Origin: Synechococcales cyanobacterium PMM_0073
Lineage (GTDB): Bacteria; Cyanobacteriota; Cyanobacteriia; Elainellales; Elainellaceae
Direction of reading: 5' to 3'
DNA length: 8,688 nt
NCBI GenBank assembly: GCA_949127695.1
Contig: CASBQH010000003.1
Location: forward strand, 1 to 8,688
Numbering within the stretch: position 1 is the first letter of the stretch; the number at the start of each line of letters is the position of its first letter. This document shows, one piece after another, positions 5,728 through 8,688 of this stretch. Under the pieces are notes generated by a model. That model was not told the DNA's origin. It saw only the letters and a list, made by a program, of their open reading frames with translations, and did not search any database. The translations under genes were made by a program, and so were the position numbers.

Positions 5728-5735
5728 AAATAATG

Positions 5736-5739
5736 TCCT
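5736..5739 (-). promoter_or_regulatory. Ribosome binding site of the CYP38-like gene
   Basis: On the minus strand AGGA lies 8 bases before the ATG at 5727. It decides between this ATG and the in-frame GTG at 5796, which has no such site. Confidence 0.55.
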
Positions 5740-5849
5740 GAACGGGGTTGGGCAAGCTGGGCAATGGGATGAGCAGGGAGAAATCCCGTCTATCACATAG
5801 TCCCACGTTTGCGGCGCTGCAACGCGAATTGCTCAACTGAGTGATTTGA

Positions 5850-7535
5850 TTAATGATCTTGACGATGGATTTGAAACGTCGGCGAGCTGTAGTCTGCGGG
5901 CAGGTAGCTTTCGGGAATCGTGGAATGATTGCCATCTCGGATGGCAGCATAGCTGGGGGAGAGAATTTCGATGCTCGCCTGATTGCAATAGTCTTGAATA
6001 TTTTGGTGTAGATTAGAGTAGATTACGGGCATCAGCTCAGGAGAATCACTGCAAGCATTTAGCTCATAGCTGACGTTGAAATCATTCAGCGCAGTTTGCA
6101 GGACAAAAGGAGAGGGCGCAGACAGAATACCGGGCGTCGCTTTGGCAGCCTGGATCAGCACTTCATGGATTTTTTGCCAGGGTACATCATATCCCAATGT
6201 GATTGTGGTGTAAAGCACTAAGTGACTCCGCGCCTCCCGCGAAACTGCGTTGAAATTAACCACGTTGCTATTCAAAACAGCCGCATTTGGGATGGTAATC
6301 ACTTCTTGCTTAAAGGTGAGAATCCGCGTCACAAACAGAGATTTCTCAATCACCTCGCCGCTAATCTCGCCAATCCGAATAATGTCACCAATCCGAAACG
6401 CCCTGGTGTAGATTAAGATGATCCCGGCAATTGCATTGGCGATGGCCGAAGATGATCCTAAGGTGAAGAGCGCCCCCAAAAACAGCGAGACACCCTGGAA
6501 CGCAGGCGAATTAAAGCCAGGTAAATAGGGGGCAGCAATAATGCAGGCAATTGCCACCAGCAAAATTACCGCCAGCCGACTGGTGGGAGCCACCCACTCT
6601 GGATAAAACCAGGGATAGAGATGATCTCGCCCCAGTTCGGAAATCACGAGCTTGGCAAACTGGATTGTGTAGTAGGTCAGGAAAGCAATAACTGTAATGA
6701 TGGCCAGGTTAGGCAGGTATTGCAAAAACCCTGTGGCCAACTGACTGAAGCGATAGAGAATATCTTGAAAGATCGAATCGCCGATTGCTCTGGTGCTGGG
6801 AAACTGGCTGAGCACAAAGGGAATATAGAGATAGAGGCTGCCCAAAACCAGCAGCAGCCGCAGAATTCTGACGAGCGTGCCCAGCAAATAGCTAGTTGCT
6901 TCTGAGCCAAAGATTTGCAGCCCTCGCAGCCTCACGTCCAGCATATCAGCACGCCGAGCGGCGCGAATCTTGATTAATAGCCGAGAGAATAACCGCTGCT
7001 GGATCAGCAAAAACCCAGCCAGCAGAATCGTGCTGAGAGCGGTTAGTACAATACCTCTGATGATTTTATCAGCGCTGCGATCTTGGCGATATTGCGTCAC
7101 GGCAGCCTGCATCAGCTCAACCGTCTGCTTGGCCACTCCCTGACGATCTAGATCGTCAAAGCGATCTAGATCGTTGACCGTAAATAGCACTGTATCTCCA
7201 GCCAGCACCACCGACGCTCCATTCTGCTCTTCAGTCTTGATGCTCTCCGGCGCAATCGCACTATCGTTGGCGAGCTGATTCAAGCGATCATTGATTACGC
7301 TGGCGCGCTCTTCGGCAGAGACCACCCCAGGAATCCCCTGCCTGACGCGAAACAGCACCTGCCCATCTAGCGTCACCGGAAAGCCGTCGATTTGGTTACT
7401 CAGCGGCTGACTCGGCTGGGCGCTGGCTGGGTAAATGGCAAGCAGCAGCCCGACGGTCAGTATGAACATAGCTGCGAAGGCTAGCCAAGTTTGGAGTCGT
7501 GAAGAGCCTGGGCAGCGGACGGCAGAAGAACGCAT
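5850..7535 (-). CDS. MscS-family mechanosensitive ion channel with periplasmic N-terminal domain
   Basis: This 561-aa envelope channel opens under membrane tension and releases solutes on hypo-osmotic shock. Residues 1-39 form a signal peptide (hydrophobic 17-35, cleavage near PASA-Q). Residues about 45-152 form a soluble, presumably periplasmic domain. Membrane segments follow at about 158-178, 214-242, 265-294 and 319-338, then the pore helix at about 350-377 (GALFTLGSSSAIANAIAGIILIYTRAF). The MscS beta domain is at 380-430 (RIGDIIRIGEISGEVIEKSL, then TIPNAAVLNSNVVNFN), and the cytoplasmic alpha/beta domain runs to about 530. It is larger than E. coli MscS (286 aa) and belongs to the extended class with extra helices. 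Start ATG 7535 fits the signal peptide; AGG lies 10 bases upstream within a 14-bp duplication. Residues 121-132 include a DLDR duplication encoded by palindromic DNA. It lies 75 bp downstream of the protease gene and 122 bp upstream of the isomerase. Confidence 0.95.
   Translation of the reverse strand: MRSSAVRCPGSSRLQTWLAFAAMFILTVGLLLAIYPASAQPSQPLSNQIDGFPVTLDGQVLFRVRQGIPGVVSAEERASVINDRLNQLANDSAIAPESIKTEEQNGASVVLAGDTVLFTVNDLDRFDDLDRQGVAKQTVELMQAAVTQYRQDRSADKIIRGIVLTALSTILLAGFLLIQQRLFSRLLIKIRAARRADMLDVRLRGLQIFGSEATSYLLGTLVRILRLLLVLGSLYLYIPFVLSQFPSTRAIGDSIFQDILYRFSQLATGFLQYLPNLAIITVIAFLTYYTIQFAKLVISELGRDHLYPWFYPEWVAPTSRLAVILLVAIACIIAAPYLPGFNSPAFQGVSLFLGALFTLGSSSAIANAIAGIILIYTRAFRIGDIIRIGEISGEVIEKSLFVTRILTFKQEVITIPNAAVLNSNVVNFNAVSREARSHLVLYTTITLGYDVPWQKIHEVLIQAAKATPGILSAPSPFVLQTALNDFNVSYELNACSDSPELMPVIYSNLHQNIQDYCNQASIEILSPSYAAIRDGNHSTIPESYLPADYSSPTFQIHRQDH
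7141..7179. repeat. 18-bp in-frame duplication with palindromes inside the channel gene
   Basis: TGACGATCTAGATCGTCA (7141-7158) is a perfect 18-bp palindrome. Four bases later its 12-bp core CGATCTAGATCG recurs (7162-7173), and this second copy is flanked by GTCAA on the left and TTGAC on the right. The period is 18 bp, so the copies stay in frame and encode NDLDRF/DDLDRQ. The sequence is coding DNA. The symmetry may be accidental to the Asp-Leu-Asp-Arg repeat, or it may be a protein-binding site. Confidence 0.85.
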
Positions 7536-7536
7536 T

Positions 7537-7562
7537 GATATTACGCCTGAGATATTACGCCT
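7537..7562 (-). repeat. 14-bp tandem duplication just upstream of the channel gene
   Basis: On the minus strand AGGCGTAATATC occurs twice with a 14-bp period (plus-strand copies at 7537-7548 and 7551-7562). The copy nearer the ATG supplies the only Shine-Dalgarno-like AGG, so the duplication has doubled the translation-start region. Confidence 0.85.
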
Positions 7563-7610
7563 AAAATCAGTCGCTTGAGTGGGGACAAACGAACCGAATG
7601 CATCGAACCG

Positions 7611-8688
7611 CTACTCTCTGGCCTGCAACTCTGCGGTTCGCACCGAGATCTGCTGCGTATTGGAGCCGCGCTTGACCGTCAGCTGCAAATTTTTGCCAAT
7701 GCCGCTGCGGTCTACCAGCGTTTGCAGCTGTTCTGCATCCGTAATTGCCTCACTGTTAATCTTCGTCACCACGTCACCGCGCCGAATGCCCGCCGATGCC
7801 GCCGGTGAGTTGGGCACAACTCCCATGACCAGCACACCCGACACCTCCGGCAAAATCACGGTTGAGTTGGGGTCGTCGTTGTTTTGCTGGGCTAGCTCTG
7901 GGGTCAGCGTGGCAATCTGAACGCCCAAGTAAGGATGCGTCACCCGCTCGCCCCGCGCCAGGATGGGCATCACCTCTTTGGCTTTATTAATCGGAATTGC
8001 AAAGCCAATCCCGGCGGCATTGGCGCGGATTGCCGTGTTAATCCCGATGACTTCACCCGCATCGTTCAGCAAAGGCCCGCCCGAATTGCCGGGGTTAATG
8101 GCCGCGTCGGTCTGAATAAAGTCGAGCCGCTTGTCTGGAATGCCCGCCAGCGCACTTGAGCGATTGAGGGTGCTGACAATCCCCAGCGTCACGGTATTAT
8201 CTAGGCCAAACGGGTTGCCCACCGCAATTGCCCAGTCGCCCACCTGCACCGCATCTGAATCGGCCAGACTGGCCACAGGCAGCCCTGCCTCTTTCACCTT
8301 AACCACAGCCAAATCAGTCACTTCATCCACGCCGAGCACGCTGCCCTCAAGGCGACGACCATCTTTGAGAATCACCGTCACCTTATCAGCGCCTTCCACC
8401 ACATGCGCGTTGGTTAAAATGGTGCCATCTGCATTCACAATAAAGCCTGATCCCTGCCCTTGCAGGCGCTGCTCATAAGGCCCTTGCGGCATGATTCCTT
8501 CGCCAAAAAAGCGGCGAAAAAATGGGTCGTTCATGAAGGGGTCAACCTGCCGCGTAATGGTACGTTCAGTGTCAATTCGCACGACTGCTTTGCCGACGCG
8601 CTCAACGGCTGCTGCCACAAAGCTGCCGCGCTGCACTTGAGCCGGAGCAGGCACCTGCGCCAATCGGGGAAACAGCGGGACTGGAAGC
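7611..8688 (-). CDS. HtrA/HhoA-type serine protease, 5' end beyond the window
   Basis: This is a trypsin-like Deg/HtrA protease with one PDZ domain, acting outside the cytoplasm on damaged or misfolded proteins. The frame is open to the right edge, so the signal anchor is missing. The visible part begins with [19 protein letters not shown], the proline-rich linker that normally follows it. Numbered from the TTG at 8663, which is probably not the real start, the catalytic triad is H87 (TNAHVV), D117 (TDLAVV) and S194 (GNSGGP). The VGNPFGL oxyanion-loop region is at 148-154. The PDZ domain spans about 245-343, with carboxylate-binding YLGVQI and [14 protein letters not shown]. One PDZ domain is the rule in cyanobacterial HtrA, HhoA and HhoB, unlike E. 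coli DegP, which has two. I cannot tell which of the three paralogues this is. The gene ends 75 bp before the channel gene, and no terminator hairpin is visible in between. Confidence 0.95.
   Translation of the reverse strand, partial: LPVPLFPRLAQVPAPAQVQRGSFVAAAVERVGKAVVRIDTERTITRQVDPFMNDPFFRRFFGEGIMPQGPYEQRLQGQGSGFIVNADGTILTNAHVVEGADKVTVILKDGRRLEGSVLGVDEVTDLAVVKVKEAGLPVASLADSDAVQVGDWAIAVGNPFGLDNTVTLGIVSTLNRSSALAGIPDKRLDFIQTDAAINPGNSGGPLLNDAGEVIGINTAIRANAAGIGFAIPINKAKEVMPILARGERVTHPYLGVQIATLTPELAQQNNDDPNSTVILPEVSGVLVMGVVPNSPAASAGIRRGDVVTKINSEAITDAEQLQTLVDRSGIGKNLQLTVKRGSNTQQISVRTAELQARE

Noticed and set aside
5728..5796. Upstream GTG start for the CYP38-like gene.
   Set aside because: It adds a Cys/Pro-rich 23-residue stretch before an otherwise normal signal peptide, whereas the ATG at 5727 has AGGA at 8 bp.
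1..8688. HIP1 (GCGATCGC) repeats, transposase genes or insertion sequence ends.
   Set aside because: No HIP1 octamer was seen on reading, no frame resembles a transposase or integrase, and no long terminal inverted repeats flank the HTH region.

Overview
The window looks like a piece of cyanobacterial chromosome. The evidence is a CYP38/TLP40-type peptidyl-prolyl isomerase, with a signal peptide, a helical PsbQ-like region and a cyclophilin domain typical of oxygenic phototrophs. Supporting this are a lumen/periplasm-type HhoA/HtrA protease, a UbiH-like FAD hydroxylase of the kind found in cyanobacteria, and a small two-HTH protein whose sequence style I associate with cyanobacteria. Base composition is moderately GC-rich. 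The cyanobacterial HIP1 octamer GCGATCGC was not seen, so a HIP1-poor lineage (for example a Leptolyngbya-like group) is possible, but the genus cannot be fixed from this window.

Layout. Positions 1-920 (minus) hold an AI-2E-family (PerM-like) membrane protein that runs off the left edge. Positions 1029-2294 (minus) hold a UbiH/VisC-type FAD monooxygenase. Positions 2295-2676 are a divergent intergenic region with short palindromes and a six-copy 13-bp tandem array that ends just before the ribosome binding site of the only plus-strand gene. That gene, at 2677-3252, encodes a 191-aa protein with two predicted DNA-binding segments. Positions 3253-3603 are a convergent intergenic region with a candidate terminator for each strand and a three-copy 12-bp tandem repeat. 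Minus-strand genes then fill the rest: thiL (3604-4584), the CYP38-like isomerase (4594-5727), an MscS-type mechanosensitive channel (5850-7535) and an HtrA/HhoA serine protease (7611 to the right edge, 5' end missing).

How the genes relate. The four right-hand minus genes are co-directional with gaps of 75, 122 and 9 bp and may be partly co-transcribed; only the isomerase-thiL junction (9 bp) is tight enough to argue strongly for one message. HtrA and CYP38 both act outside the cytoplasm, in protein quality control and photosystem assembly, and MscS is an envelope osmotic valve. ThiL makes thiamine diphosphate in the cytosol.

Most of the window is housekeeping. The unusual part is 2.4-3.6 kb. 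There the two-HTH gene is surrounded, and its linker penetrated, by a GTCC-N3-GGAC palindrome family (GGACAGTCCRSAGGAC), and it is preceded by an iteron-like 13-bp array. This could be a DNA-binding protein with its own operators, or a local outgrowth of short repeats. Short tandem duplications also occur at several other gene boundaries.
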